From: Holothuria scabra
Taxonomy: Eukaryota; Echinodermata; Holothuroidea; Aspidochirotida; Holothuriidae
DNA length: 64,000 nucleotides
Direction of reading: 5' to 3'
Assembly (NCBI GenBank): GCA_037179385.1
Contig: CM074185.1
Coordinates: 7,683,371 to 7,747,370 of the forward strand
The notes beneath the pieces were generated by a model. That model did no database searches. It was not told where the DNA came from and saw only the letters and a list, made by a program, of their open reading frames with translations. This document shows, in pieces, positions 46,372 to 57,600 of the stretch (position 1 is its first letter; each line of letters opens with the position of its first letter). Made by a program: the position numbers and the translations under genes.

Positions 46372-46721
46372 TTTTCAGAAAAATTTGTGGTTGTCCTTGG
46401 GCAACCAATTCCATATTTTTAGTTGTCCAAAACATTTTGTGTCCAAAACATTTTTTGACCAATTACAGCACAAAACAGTAGTTGCGTTTATGTATAAATG
46501 GTCTGGAAGAATGAAATGATAAAATTTTTGCAAGACAGAGGCACTTGAAGTGCGAAACTATGATGGAAAATTTTGCAACGAGTTGATCAGTCAGCATGTG
46601 CAACATACTGCTTCATTCAGATAAAAGCAAGCTGCTGGAATATAATTCTTCCACCTTTTGGTTGTCCCTATGGAACTTTAGTTGTCCCGGACAATCGCAC
46701 AACCAAGAAAATCGAGCCGTG
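46372..46721. mobile_element. 350-bp MITE with CGATTTTC ends
   Basis: The ends are CAGGCCTCGATTTTC and, reversed, CACGGCTCGATTTTC, followed on both sides by GTTGTCC-type words that repeat inside. The flanking 8-mers (CCTACCTT and CCTTCCAC) match at 5 of 8, so the TSD is doubtful. Confidence 0.5.
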
Positions 46722-47108
46722 CCTTCCACATGATACATAATCTGAGAGATTTGCAAAATACCCATGTTAATCTCTCTCTTTCTCAGAGCTTGGATCACTG
46801 TTTCAGTAGGCTATGCATGTCTTGTCTTATGCTACTTATCATTGTTTGAGACTGGCAGCAATCAGTAAAAGGAGGAATAAAAATTATCAGATTCAAATTA
46901 AACACATGTTTATTGTTTATATTGAATTAAGTGTCATACCTAGTTAGTGCTGCTGGCTGTATGAAAGAATTACTGTGGTCAATACTCTACAAGATGGCTG
47001 GCTATTTCTACCTTATCACGTAGGGTATATTGTTCCCATGTCTCATAAATCCCACTTTCATATATTCCATCTCGTTTTAGTCCCCTGTCTTAAAAGTCCC
47101 ATGTCTCA

Positions 47109-47144
47109 CCATGGAAGTACTACCTCTAGGTAGTACTTCCATGG
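47109..47144. repeat. 36-bp near-perfect palindrome
   Basis: CCATGGAAGTACTACCT, a 2-base centre, then the exact reverse complement. AGGTAGTACTTCCAT also occurs alone at 8,522-8,536. It may be the junction of two element ends. Confidence 0.8.
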
Positions 47145-47829
47145 TCTCACTCACTGCTCCCCAACCAATCAACTCATTGGGATTATAGGGGTTTTGGTTA
47201 GAGATATGGTTACTGGGCATGCACTTAAAAATATGAGGGGAACAATGCCACGGGGAACCAATGCATATTACAGGTAACAAAACTATATTAGATTAACAAG
47301 GCTACCATGTGGGTAGCTCACAGGTAGGGATATTAATTGGGCAGCTGACCCATATTCTCCCCACGTATCAGTTGTTTGCCCCAGAGCTCTCTCATATCAG
47401 TGAAGTGGGCTATCATAAAAAGGCCACTTATTAATCCCAGGTGAAATTGGCCCACATGAAAAGAGTTAACACCCATTGGTGCAGCTGCAGAGGAGCCAAC
47501 CCAGGCATGCATTATTTGTCCCCCTTCCCAAGATTTTGGCCTGTGTCCCTCCCCAACTTAGGTCAGTTAAGAATTGAGTACACAGAAAAAAATAAATAAT
47601 ATACTCCTCTCCAGATCTAATTTTTCATACTGAGAAATATCCTTGCAAGCTTTTGGGTTTTCACCCCCTGAACATGCCTACCTCCAGCCTGAATGGGAAT
47701 GAATGCTTTGGGATCTGTATTCTGTTTGGAGCTTCGTCCAAAATTTTTTCCCCCAACATTATCCTGTGCCCTTTATTTGTCCCCACCCCATCCAGTGTTG
47801 ACAGTCTAGCACCACCGCTGCAAATGCAT

Positions 47830-47970
47830 GGCATAGCCCCGGGGGGGGGGGGGGAGGGTTCAGAACCTTGCAATGCAAAAAACACCTAAAATAGCGGTTT
47901 TTTCTCCCTATTCTTCCCTCATGTAGTGCCCCATGACACCAACCCCCTCCCCCGATGACACAATCCTGGC
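47830..47970. mobile_element. hAT-like MITE related to 41,746 and 50,847
   Basis: Starts near CATGGCATAGCC followed by a G15 run, shares CCTTGCAATGCAAAAAAC and GATGACACAATCCTGGC with the 41,746 copy, and ends near GGCTATGCGCCTG. No matching TSD. Confidence 0.6.
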
Positions 47971-48586
47971 TATGCGCCTGACTGCTACTACAGTAGTATC
48001 AAGGATGGGGGACCATTGACGGGGAAGTAAAGAGATGAGACTAAAGACATATCCCCTTAGGTTTGACAGCAAAATTGTCCTTCATCCATCAAATAACGGC
48101 ATATTCTTCTCCTACCCATTTGACTTATCCGTCTGTAATCTCAGTTGAGTACTTTTTTGGATTCAGACGGTTTCGTTCGTTGCAATACTGTTCATTTTTT
48201 GTGGCCTATAATCTGACAATAACAGTACAAAGATTAGTGTCTGTTATCAATTCGCATAATTGCTTCAAGTACTAATTCAACGTGTTGCGTCGCTTTAAAC
48301 TCCGTTTTCGTGCCCGCGGGATAGATGGAATTGTCACATACATTGTAGCACTTATTTTACATCATGCGAATTTTCCATTTTAGAAGTATTCCACTATAGT
48401 ACGGGTTCAAAAACATTACTTTTTTTGCTACGCCTCAATGGAGGACGATACTTCTTTTCAAGGTTATAAAGAACGATCGCATTTTCGTTTTACCACGAGA
48501 GATATCCATTTAATTACTCCTTAAGAAAGGATTATTTAAGATATGTTAAAATATTTAATAATTATGGGTATGATCAGGGTCTTTAA

Positions 48587-50347
48587 TATTATTCACCCAG
48601 AAATTATGTCAACACAGTTTGTACTGATTCACCTAAACGTTTCTGGTCCTTTATTAAAAACCTAAGATGTGATAGTGTTGGTATCCCTTCCCTGAAATCT
48701 GATGGGATACTGGTCTCGGACAACATGCAGAAGGCTAACATCTTAAATGAGCAGTTCCAAAAGGTTTTCACCCGTGAGAATGTCACCTTACCTCCAGTTG
48801 AAGCGAACACCATACCCACCATGTCTGATATTGAGATATCCTTAGATGGTGTTGTGAAGTTGCTCAAGGAGTTGAACCCAAACAAAGCTACAGGTCCTGA
48901 CGGTATACCGGCTCATGTTCTGAAATTGGCCGCTGAGGAGGTTGCTCCTGCCCTCTGCTTCATTTTTCAAAAATCACTGGACACTGGTCATTTACCTCCC
49001 TCTTGGTTATGTGCCAATGTTAGTCCTATCTTCAAAAAAGGTGACCGTTCCCTAGCCTCAAACTATAGGCCGGTCTCTCTTACCTCGATTTGTTGCAAGG
49101 TCCTGGAACACATTATACATTCTCATATTATGCATCACTTTGATAACCACTCAGTTATCACGAACAGGCAGCATGGCTTCAGACAACGCCATTCTTGTGA
49201 ATCTCAATTGATCTTAACAACCAATGACCTAGTGCAGTCTTTAGATCTTAGATCCCAGTCTGACATGATTATCATGGATTTTTCTAAGGCTTTTGATACG
49301 GTTCCTCATAACCGTCTGCTTTGTAAATTACAAAACTATGGTATTAGAGGCAACACCCTTAACTGGATTGCTAATTTTCTTAAGTCCCGGAAGCAGAGAG
49401 TCGTAGTGAGTGGTGATTTTTCTGATTGGGTGGATGTTATCTCTGGTGTTCCCCAAGGTACAGTCTTGGGTCCCCTATTGTTTTTAGTTTATATTAATGA
49501 CCTGCCTGATAATATCTCTTCTGAAGTAAGACTTTTTGCTGACGACTGTGTAATTTATAGACAGATAAAGAATAATCTTGACCAGGTTCAGCTCCAAAAT
49601 GATCTAAACACCCTTTCTGAGTGGCAAAATAAATGGCAAATGCACTTTAATACCAAGAAGTGCTTTTCTATGAGGATTACTCACTCAAGGAAACCCAAGT
49701 TTTTTAATTATACTCTAGATAACGATACCCTGGAGTCTGCCGATTGCCACACTTATCTGGGAGTTGACATCTCTAATACCCTTACCTGGAATAGACATAT
49801 TAATCGTATCACTTCGTCAGCAAATAGGTCTTTGGCTTTTATTAAAAGAAATTTATACTCCTGCCCCAGGAGTGTCAAAGCCAATGCCTATCTCACACTT
49901 GTTAGGCCTTTATTGGAGTATTCATCTTCTGTTTGGGATCCCTACACCACTTCCCTATCCAATAAGGTTGAGCAAATTCAGCGTAGGGCTGCTAGGTTTG
50001 TTTATAATGACTATTCCCCCCATAGTAGTGTGACTGAAATGCTAAACGACCTAGGGTGGGATAGTCTCAAAAACAGGCGTACTGCCAACAGGCTAGCAAT
50101 TCTTCACAAAGCCAGATTGGGCCTCCTAGCCTTGCCAGTCAACAACCTACAACCGGCCCGGCGGCCCTCTAGGCATCACCATTCTAATAGCTTTACAAAT
50201 ATAGCAACCAATAAGGACTGCTACAAATACAGTTTCTTTCCTCGGACCGTCAGAGACTGGAACCTGCTCCCCCAGAACATTACAGATCTCGAGGACCCCA
50301 AGCAATTCAAGAGCGCAGCCTTGAGGATCCTCAGACGGGACGACTAA
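48587..50347 (+). CDS. LINE reverse transcriptase, 5'-truncated ORF2 (CR1/Jockey group)
   Basis: The reverse transcriptase copies the element's own RNA into a nicked target. The frame is open from 48,587; the first ATG at 48,725 gives 540 residues, but homologous sequence already starts upstream (PKRFWSFIK near 48,636), so the ATG is not a real start. RT landmarks by residue from that ATG: GPDGIP at 57, YRPVSLTS at 114, DFSKAFD at 185, GVPQGTVLGPLLF at 241, the catalytic FADD at 271, and YLGV at 344. The typical C-terminal part follows (RPLLEY, QRRAARF). The endonuclease domain and ORF1 are missing: a 5'-truncated copy. The RT frame is intact, so the insertion is fairly young. It lies just inside the right end of the MULE-like element. 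Confidence 0.95.
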   Translation, partial: YYSPRNYVNTVCTDSPKRFWSFIKNLRCDSVGIPSLKSDGILVSDNMQKANILNEQFQKVFTRENVTLPPVEANTIPTMSDIEISLDGVVKLLKELNPNKATGPDGIPAHVLKLAAEEVAPALCFIFQKSLDTGHLPPSWLCANVSPIFKKGDRSLASNYRPVSLTSICCKVLEHIIHSHIMHHFDNHSVITNRQHGFRQRHSCESQLILTTNDLVQSLDLRSQSDMIIMDFSKAFDTVPHNRLLCKLQNYGIRGNTLNWIANFLKSRKQRVVVSGDFSDWVDVISGVPQGTVLGPLLFLVYINDLPDNISSEVRLFADDCVIYRQIKNNLDQVQLQNDLNTLSEWQNKWQMHFNTKKCFSMRITHSRKPKFFNYTLDNDTLESADCHTYLGVDISNTLTWNRHINRITSSANRSLAFIKRNLYSCPRSVKANAYLTLVRPLLEYSSSVWDPYTTSLSNKVEQIQRRAARFVYNDYSPHSSVTEMLNDLGWDSLKNRRTANRLAILHKARLGLLALPVNNLQPARRPSRHHHSNSFTNIATNKDCYKYSFFPRTVRDWNLLPQNITDLEDPKQFKSAALRILRRDD

Positions 50348-50428
50348 CTACATGCACACACTCAACCCTGCACGTTTGACTCCACCAGGAGTGTTGTGCA
50401 GTATTTTTCCAGATCCAGATCCAGATCC
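48590..50428 (+). mobile_element. 5'-truncated non-LTR retrotransposon (LINE)
   Basis: Runs from a truncation point near 48,590 through the RT frame and an 80-bp 3' UTR to a microsatellite tail of CCAGAT repeats (50,409-50,428). Short tandem 3' tails instead of poly-A are usual in CR1-group elements. No TSD was found. Confidence 0.85.
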
Positions 50429-50539
50429 CACTTTCTATACAAACCTTCAATTGGGCGATACCAAACTTTGTGTTTGAGAATGCTGATTGGTTGGTAGTGC
50501 TGATACAGTTTAAAGATGAATAATAAATAGCCTCATTAG

Positions 50540-50723
50540 TATGACGTCATAGAAACCAATTGTCCCAAGTCTCTCGTTGAGAAACGATAGAATTAATAGA
50601 CCGATAGAGGGCGTATTAGATAAAAGGAAAATACGATTTTCTGTGCTATGCTGAGTAGGGGGATTTTGAAGAGAAAGTTGTCAACTCCCCGTGGAACACT
50701 CACGAGAGACTTGGCCAAGTCTA
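50540..50723 (-). repeat. Right TIR of MULE-like element
   Basis: The right-type end contains, read inward, GACAACTTTCTCTTCAAAAT and TCGTATTTTCCTTTT, features shared with the left arm of the 51,385 element. Confidence 0.8.
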
Positions 50724-50846
50724 GCTTCCAGCATGAAAAACAAAGGTAAAAAAAAAAAAAAAAAACATGAAAGGACAAGAAAGATATCGTGCAGTGTTCA
50801 GTAGAAGACTTGAGACGTTACAGTTTGTTATGAACATTGACATGAC

Positions 50847-51023
50847 TAGTGGCGTAGCCACGGGGGTGGTTTGGGGGTTGATGACCCCCAATGAGCCAAC
50901 CTTGAAATGAAAAAGAATGCAAAAACACCTCAATGCCGTTTTTTCTCCCTCCCCTTAGACGTTTCCGTCACTGTAGTGCTCCAACCCCCCCCCCCCCATG
51001 GCACAATCCCGGCCACGCTACTG
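50847..51023. mobile_element. 177-bp hAT-like MITE
   Basis: The ends are TAGTGGCGTAGCCACGGG and, reversed, CAGTAGCGTGGCCGGG. The flanks GACATGAC and AACCTGAC match at 6 of 8. It has the same interior as 41,746-41,913. Confidence 0.65.
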
Positions 51024-51298
51024 AACCTGACCTTACACGGGGTATATATTTTTGGAAAAGGCAGTGATCAGTTTTGCTCGACCCTGAACAACTTCGTTTG
51101 GGGGACATACTCGGTAATTAACGCAGTAATGTCCAATACGGCGTCCTCCCAACTGAAGCACAAGGCATGTCCGATTTAATCATGGTTCTGTTTCTGAGAA
51201 AGAGACGTGAAGCCCTGCATGAAAACCCACGTGACCGTACAGGAACCCATGGTAGCATGAACCTGGGGTTGCGACAAATTGAAATCCAGTCTTAAAGA

Positions 51299-51375
51299 CT
51301 ATCTAAGCGGAGCGTCACCGTTAATTGACAAGAAGCGTGCAGAAAATTTGAAAATCGCAAGAATTCCATTTTACG
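51299..51375 (+). repeat. GGCGCGGAGCG module, diverged copy
   Basis: AAGCGGAGCGTCACCG, then a changed right half and GAAAATTTGAAAATCGC. It stops exactly where the 305-bp MULE-type MITE is inserted. Confidence 0.55.
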
Positions 51376-51384
51376 GGCTTCAGG

Positions 51385-51689
51385 TGGACTTGGCCAAGTC
51401 TCTCGGGAGTGTTCCGCGGGGAGCTGACAACTTTCTCTTCAAAATCCCCTACTGCAGCATAGTACAGCACATCGTATTTTCCTTTTGTCTAATACGCCCT
51501 CTATTGGTCTATTAATTGTATCGATTCTCAAAGAGAAACGTTGAGAAGTGATACCTTTGTAGACCGATAGAGGGCGTATTAGAAAAAAAGGCAAATAGGG
51601 TATGCTGTACTGTGCTGAAGTACTGGATTTGTGTAGAGGTAGTGTTGCCAGCCCCCGGGGAACACTCACGAGAGACTTGGTCAAGTCTA
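51385..51689. mobile_element. 305-bp foldback MITE, deletion derivative of the MULE-like family
   Basis: Two arms of about 150 bp face each other. The left arm resembles the right TIR of the 8.3-kb element (ACAACTTTCTCTTCAAAATC) and the right arm resembles its left TIR (CTACACAAATCCAGTAC read inward). The flanks GGCTTCAGG and GGCTTCATG match at 8 of 9, again a 9-bp TSD. Both insertion sites contain GGCTTC. Open frames across it are not genes. Confidence 0.85.
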
Positions 51690-51760
51690 GGCTTCATGTA
51701 GAATATACTTACTCAGTCTTTTGAGCTTTCGTTTGAAATAAATTGCTCAACTGGTTTAAT

Positions 51761-52030
51761 TTAAACCCAACTACAATTTTGGTTAGGGGGTACCTATATT
51801 CTCAATTGGCTTAGCTCTTTGGTTGACAACTAATTCAAACAATGCAGAGTACTAAAGCTTATATTGCACAGCATGAACGGTACCGAGAGTGTTTTGATTA
51901 TATATACTGAGTTTTTCTATACTAACATTGTAGCAATAAACTGAGATTGTATCTGGATGAGCATGAATTTCAGACAATTGTGGGAGAGGTTAGGAGAATT
52001 GGTACTGTTTGGGGTGAGAGAACTGGGCCT
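51761..52030 (+). mobile_element. TTAA-target MITE, family A, copy 2 (left end damaged)
   Basis: The right end is GGGTGAGAGAACTGGGCCT then TTAA at 52,031. The interior is about 80% like 44,103-44,397. The left TIR has lost roughly its first 15 bases. Confidence 0.65.
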
Positions 52031-52034
52031 TTAA

Positions 52035-53775
52035 GGTTAGCCTGCTGTAAGCAGGATATGGTGTGTGCGTTTCATTATATTCTTCTTCATTCAAAAATCC
52101 TTCTTTCGCTGCTATAAATAATACTATATCAGTCTTTCAACGACTTCACCGCTGAGCAGTCGACGTTTCCAACTAAGTTACATGCATATGGCATATTCAC
52201 GGTGTACAATAGCCTGCCAACTTTCTATCGAATCTCATTTACGACCACCACAAATGACGTCACGGCAAAAAATAAAATACTGAATTTAGCCTATATCTCG
52301 CGGAATAGTTAACATATGAGCAGGCATTTGCCACTAGCGGATATTAGGTTGTGCGCCGTCCGTTGTATCAGTTGTATGTACGGAAATGCACTAGGCCTAT
52401 TCATACTTGTTTCGTGTACAAAGTGACCCTCCTATGTATGTTTGCTAATTCGTCCCCTCAAAATGCGGGGCATGGGATTCCTGTAAATGGAAACTGGACG
52501 AAGGTTTGCAGACTCTCTGTCATACTGTATAGAGACCTGGGTGTATTGTGATTTTGTGAGAACGTCATTTTTCGGCTACTTCAGAGTCTGCTCGGCAGGC
52601 TTATCAAAGATGAGCAAACTTTGAAATTCTCAGAAATCTATTTGATAATAATTTGCTTCTAAAGTCCCTTATTTTGAGCTTTTTGAGATAAAAATACGTT
52701 CCCCCCTTACAAAACGGCGGGAGCGCACACCTGAGCGTTTCTCTTGTCAGCGCGCCTGTATTGAACGCATGGGTCATCGCATACATGTGAAGGTCGAATC
52801 GGAGTACTATTTCGATACCTTGTCCAACTCGTCCTAATAGACAAGACATACGTCGGTTTGAGAGGAGGCAAATGAAAAGTATAGGCAACGGAATGGAAAG
52901 TATTTTAATAGGGTCACTATCGTCTTAAACATGCTATAGGCGTTGGAGGCGGTGGACCTGGGGTTTCAACCCCCAACAACCACACGTTTCTGTGGGAAAT
53001 CGGGGAATGGTGTTAAGAGTTTTTCGGGTACCTACCCAAACAAAAATAAATTGTGATTTTGTAGCCGAAGGCATTAAATATTTTGAAAAATCTCATTGGG
53101 TAATTAAAACAATATTTTATTTTGCCCAAAAATTCGCCATCACTAACTAATGTAAACGAGTTTTTAGATATTTGGCTCTCCCTGCGTTTGTTCCAACAAC
53201 ATAGCAAGACATTCCGTTGTTAGTTAGCGCCATGCGGTACAGTGAAAGACCATTTCATCCAATGGCAGTGGTCCATTTTATCTGGTGCAAGATGCTGATT
53301 TTTGTCTTCAGAATTTTTATTGCAAACGGAAGCTCAATTTAGCGAATGCTTCGTTCTACTTAATAACCTGACATATGCCATTTTCGGCTGTCTGAAGGGT
53401 CAGATTTTTCATAATTGTTTGTACCGGCTCCGTTTTCTATCAATATTCTGAATTATTTCTCATTGCTTTTGCTAATTTAGTTCAAACGAACATTTTATTG
53501 GGTAACGAAAGCTTAGATTGCAGCTGCTTAAATTCTACCGTTTCAAGCCCGAGGAATGCCATCACAGGCTACTTAGGAGGTGGTGGTTTTTCGAAATTTT
53601 CTCCTCGCTCGGCACCAGCTAATTGTGATAGTCTTTCGGGAAGAATTTCTTTTGGGGGGCAAGAAGAAAAACTTGAGCCCCCAAACTGAAATGTTCTCGT
53701 ATGCTTATGGTTTTCAATATATAGTCTCTGCAGCACTGGTTCTGCTTGCTGACAGTTTACTACGTTTTCATGTGG
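52035..53775. other. No gene or clear repeat
   Basis: Short frames only; nothing recognised on either strand. Confidence 0.35.
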
Positions 53776-53779
53776 TTAA

Positions 53780-54030
53780 CCCTTTACCGTTGTTCGGGTC
53801 CTTTTGGACCCAGGCGGGGGCGCGGCTGTCACCCATCTTTACTGTTTCACGCGGAGCTCGAAACTGCGAGTAGGCTACCCGAAAATTCGGCCACAACGAC
53901 GAGAGAGATAATAGTTTAAGGTCACGGGATCAATAGCATACGGAAGCTGATGCGGGACGTGCTACGTCCGCTTTTCCGCCCACTCCCGAGGCGCGCAAAT
54001 ATGCACCGATTGGAGCACAACGGTCAAGGG
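53780..54030. mobile_element. 251-bp piggyBac-like MITE
   Basis: TTAA lies on both sides (53,776-53,779 and 54,031-54,034). The ends are CCCTTTACCGTTGTTCGGG and, reversed, CCCTTGACCGTTGTGCTCC. TTAA followed by CCC is the piggyBac signature. An internal hairpin GGGTCC-TTTT-GGACCC lies next to the left end. Confidence 0.8.
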
Positions 54031-54034
54031 TTAA

Positions 54035-54669
54035 GAATGGGGAAGAGTGGGGTGGGCGGCCATTGAAATGATGACTGATAGCCGTCCTTTGATAGGTGTG
54101 CAAAATAATTTGGTGGCGTGAGAGAAGTGGCGACATGAGAAGTGGCGGTAGCAGTATGGCCGCTAGGAGCTGGTTGTTACTTGCAACTCATGTGGTCACC
54201 CATAAAGTATACAGCGTGTATTCATCCATCACTATTAGAGTCGATGCAGAGGTCGTTACTTTGTCATAGAATGAAGGCGCCGTCCTGGTGAACGGTTTAC
54301 GGGAGCGGGGTATGCCATTTCATTTTTTTTTGGGGGGGGGGGGGGGGGTTGGACGGCAAAGATTTAAAATGGTTAGCCTATATGTCACTTTGCTGACAAC
54401 TTAATTAATGGTTACACGAACTAAAAAAATTGCGTGCGAGGCGTTGCATTAAACATCATTTCCGTGATAATATTCCGGCTGAGACAGTTTCATAAGGCTT
54501 CAACATTCCTGTAATTGCCAAACATAGCAAACAGAGGACCAAACTTCTTACTGTCCTACCAAGAAATTCGTAATGAAGCTGTCAAATTTTGTTGGGTGCT
54601 TTCCCATGAATGTTTATCAAAAAGTGATCCCATACCATCACATGTGCTTTCAGACGAAGCCCGTTTGAC
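54035..54669. other. No gene; G18 run near 54,332-54,349
   Basis: A T-rich stretch runs into a long G run, then unrecognised sequence. Confidence 0.35.
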
Positions 54670-57600
54670 CAATGGCGTAGCTAGGGTTTGTGGCGACCGC
54701 GGCAAGAGTCGAAAATTAACGCCCGGCCTTCTCCAACTTCCGGAGGTAATTTATGAATACTTACACAACTCAAAAAGTTACAATGGCTATTTCAATATCA
54801 TGATCATTGTAAGGGTGGCGCCAGGGACTTGCACGAGGGGAGGGCAAGCTCCCAGACAGCGGGCAAGCATTTCGAAGCTCCGACAAACTTGGCGGCCTGT
54901 ACTTGCAGAATTTGAGGCCAGTGGCGGAGCTAGGGATTTCGGTCGGAGGGGGCGAAAATGATCTGCAGGGGCGCTTCGAAGGAGTATATACCCTGAGTCT
55001 CAGCACTTTTTGAAGTCATGGCTTTTCAGACTTTTCATTTGGTTTGCCCAACTTGGTAGAAGACTACTTTGTCATTTCTTCTCAGCAAGTTTTTCTATTA
55101 AAACATGTTTAAATTTTCTATCCATGGGCGTCCGCAGAAGAAAATTCAGGGGGCAAAATATTTTTAGGGAAAAAAAGCTCCTGGCCATCATGAGTTGGCG
55201 CGGAGCGCAAGAAAATTTTGGCCCGAAATGCCCCCCAGATCTCTAGAAATGGCACTTCATAAGCCTATTTACAGCATGTAAATAGGGGAAACACTCAGTG
55301 AACTGTTAAGAAATGTTGATGTTAATTTTTCTTCGTCTCTTTCTTTATTTTTTATTCGTTTGTTTTAAGTTTCCTTATTTTCCAGGGGAAGTATAGTCCC
55401 CCACTTTCCCCTACCTGCACACCATTTTTGGTTTCCCGAAAGGGAAAACCTGTAGACTCATGCAGACAAGACTTTTGCAAAACATGTGTAGTATTGTGCA
55501 TTTTAGTGTTGGCGTATACTATGGTTCATCGACGTTCTTAACATTGGTGCACAAGTACTACGCGACTACATAATTGTTCACTGTCTGAAGCCAAAGACCA
55601 ATCGAAAATTGGTTTTGATGACTCAGCCAGACGAGACCATTTGAAACGTGGGCAATTGTGTGCTCTGTTTCTAGAAAAATAGTATTATTTGCAATTGAAG
55701 AAAAAACCCGAACACTTTTTAGTCTGTTTAATGCATATTTTGATAACAGATTGGCACTTGATAGTTTAAACTTTGAGGAACAGCAACTTTTGACGAGAGA
55801 AACATTTTTTCCTCCTTTGAAATGTTTCAACCCTCATTGAGTTACGTAATAGGTATCTATCGAGTTTCAAATAAGATTAAGAACGTAGGAAAGCCGAGAG
55901 AAAGCCTACAGAAGAAAATCATATGCGTAACTTAGCACTTATTTGGGGGAAGGCATCATTCCCTCGGTAGTTATTTAAAGGCCTTCTGGTGGCTTTTCAC
56001 CGGGGTTTTGTAAAAAGAAAAAAAAGAGATAAAAAATATTCCACACCGTATCCTTGAAACCCTGTCGCAATTCCTTTTCCTAACTCAACATATCTCATTT
56101 CAAATATTGGTAACTTTTTTTAAAAAATACGGCTGCTCTTCAACAAAACCACAAAAGTTATGTAATGTGGGCACATTGTCTCTCATTCGTTTTGTCTTTC
56201 TATATTAAAGTCCCTTTGTCTTTGAATTTTTATACTGTGGGAATGTTTAAATAGCTGTGCCTGTAGTAGATCAAGCTTTACGCTTCACCATAAGATGAGT
56301 GCCACCACCACTGTTGGTGAATATTTCCTGCAGCGGCTCTCAAAATTATAAATGAATTGAATGTAATGTCAAATTAATGTGCTGCGATGACATCACAGAT
56401 TTACATGATGCACCAAATCAAAGAAAAAAGTTGCATTACTTTATAAATTTGTATCTTCCTAACGCTGCATGCTATTGAGATGAAGTTTTCACCTCCAAAA
56501 AAGAAAATTTTTCTGCATATGTTGAAGTTAATAAATTTTGTGTCCTTGAATGTGCCTTTAATTATCCTTTCGGGACTAACGTTTCACAGCTCAGTTTTGA
56601 TTCTATCCCTCTCTTTTAAATACTACTATGAATGCGGTCATTACATTTTGTGTTATTGCCAGTTCTAGATTTAATATTTTAACGATATAATGGACTACTT
56701 TGTTAAGACAGAGATTAAACCTGGTAGAGCCAATAATAGCTATCAATCTTAAAAGGAGAAAAGTTTTGGAAATTAATCACCGTTAGGTGTCCTACGTTTT
56801 TGGCATCTGGAAATCAAGATAAGTACACGAAGAAATATTAATTGACATAATTTACATAATGTGGCCACTCATTAATTAAGTACATTGCAAGAAATAGCCA
56901 AGACAAAAGGTCTGCCTGGCTCTCTAGATATCGAATTCATAAGAAATAAAAGTAGCCTTAACTTTATTAGATGCAATTTTCTGTTTTTGAGACCACGGAA
57001 GTACAGAAATAAGCATATATCCTGCAGTGTCAGATGACCACTCTGCATTAACGGAATGAAATAGCCATTTATCATGAGAACTGTTACTCGAAGAAAGGCA
57101 AAATGGAAACTGCTAATTAGTACTCTTAACCATTACCAGTATGATAAAAGTTTTATTTAAACCAGAATGCTCTCTTCAAATGATTTAAAAAAATGTTGTG
57201 GAAGCTAATTTGGTATTTTTATAACTATTTGTATCGTCTATGTTGACAATTATCCCCGACAAGAGGAGGGTTATTTGCGCTACAATTATTGTTGTGCACT
57301 CTACAACTTTTATTGGCCGGGAGGGTGAATTTAATGTCAGTCTCAGTGTGTATTTTGCAAGCTTATAATCACGCTTGTTTGAAGCAAATATGAGTGCTTA
57401 AAAAGCATGAAGATACGTTTCCGTAAAATCTATCCCTATTACAGAAGATGACCCGTTTCATCAGAATAAAGTGCAGTTAGTACAGTTAATGATATCTGTT
57501 TGAGCATTTTGTTATCTGGGCCTTAAAACAGCGCTATTAAATTATGTCTTTTGTCAATAATGGTGCAAGAGTGAAGTATGTTAAAAACATAAAAAGGGCG

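Larger units (their letters stand above)
42419..50723. mobile_element. 8.3-kb MULE-like TIR element with perfect 9-bp TSD
   Basis: The long TIRs (42,419-42,605 and 50,540-50,723, about 185 bp, roughly 80-85% alike) start TAGACTTGGCCAAGTCTCTC and share TAATACGCCCTCTATCGGTC, CAACGAGAGACTTGGGAC and ATGACGTCAT. GCTTCCAGC is repeated exactly outside both ends (42,410-42,418 and 50,724-50,732). Long TIRs plus a 9-bp duplication are typical of Mutator-like elements. The two ends differ in the middle, and the same left/right difference is seen in the 305-bp derivative at 51,385. Inside are exon-like segments, a TTAA MITE, other MITEs and a LINE fragment. No complete transposase was found. Confidence 0.75.

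Noticed and set aside
54515..54961. 148-codon plus-strand frame
   Set aside because: It runs across hAT-like element ends (CAATGGCGTAGC and CAGTGGCGGAGC); the peptide shows VARVCGDRG- and ASGGARDF-type translations of those ends.
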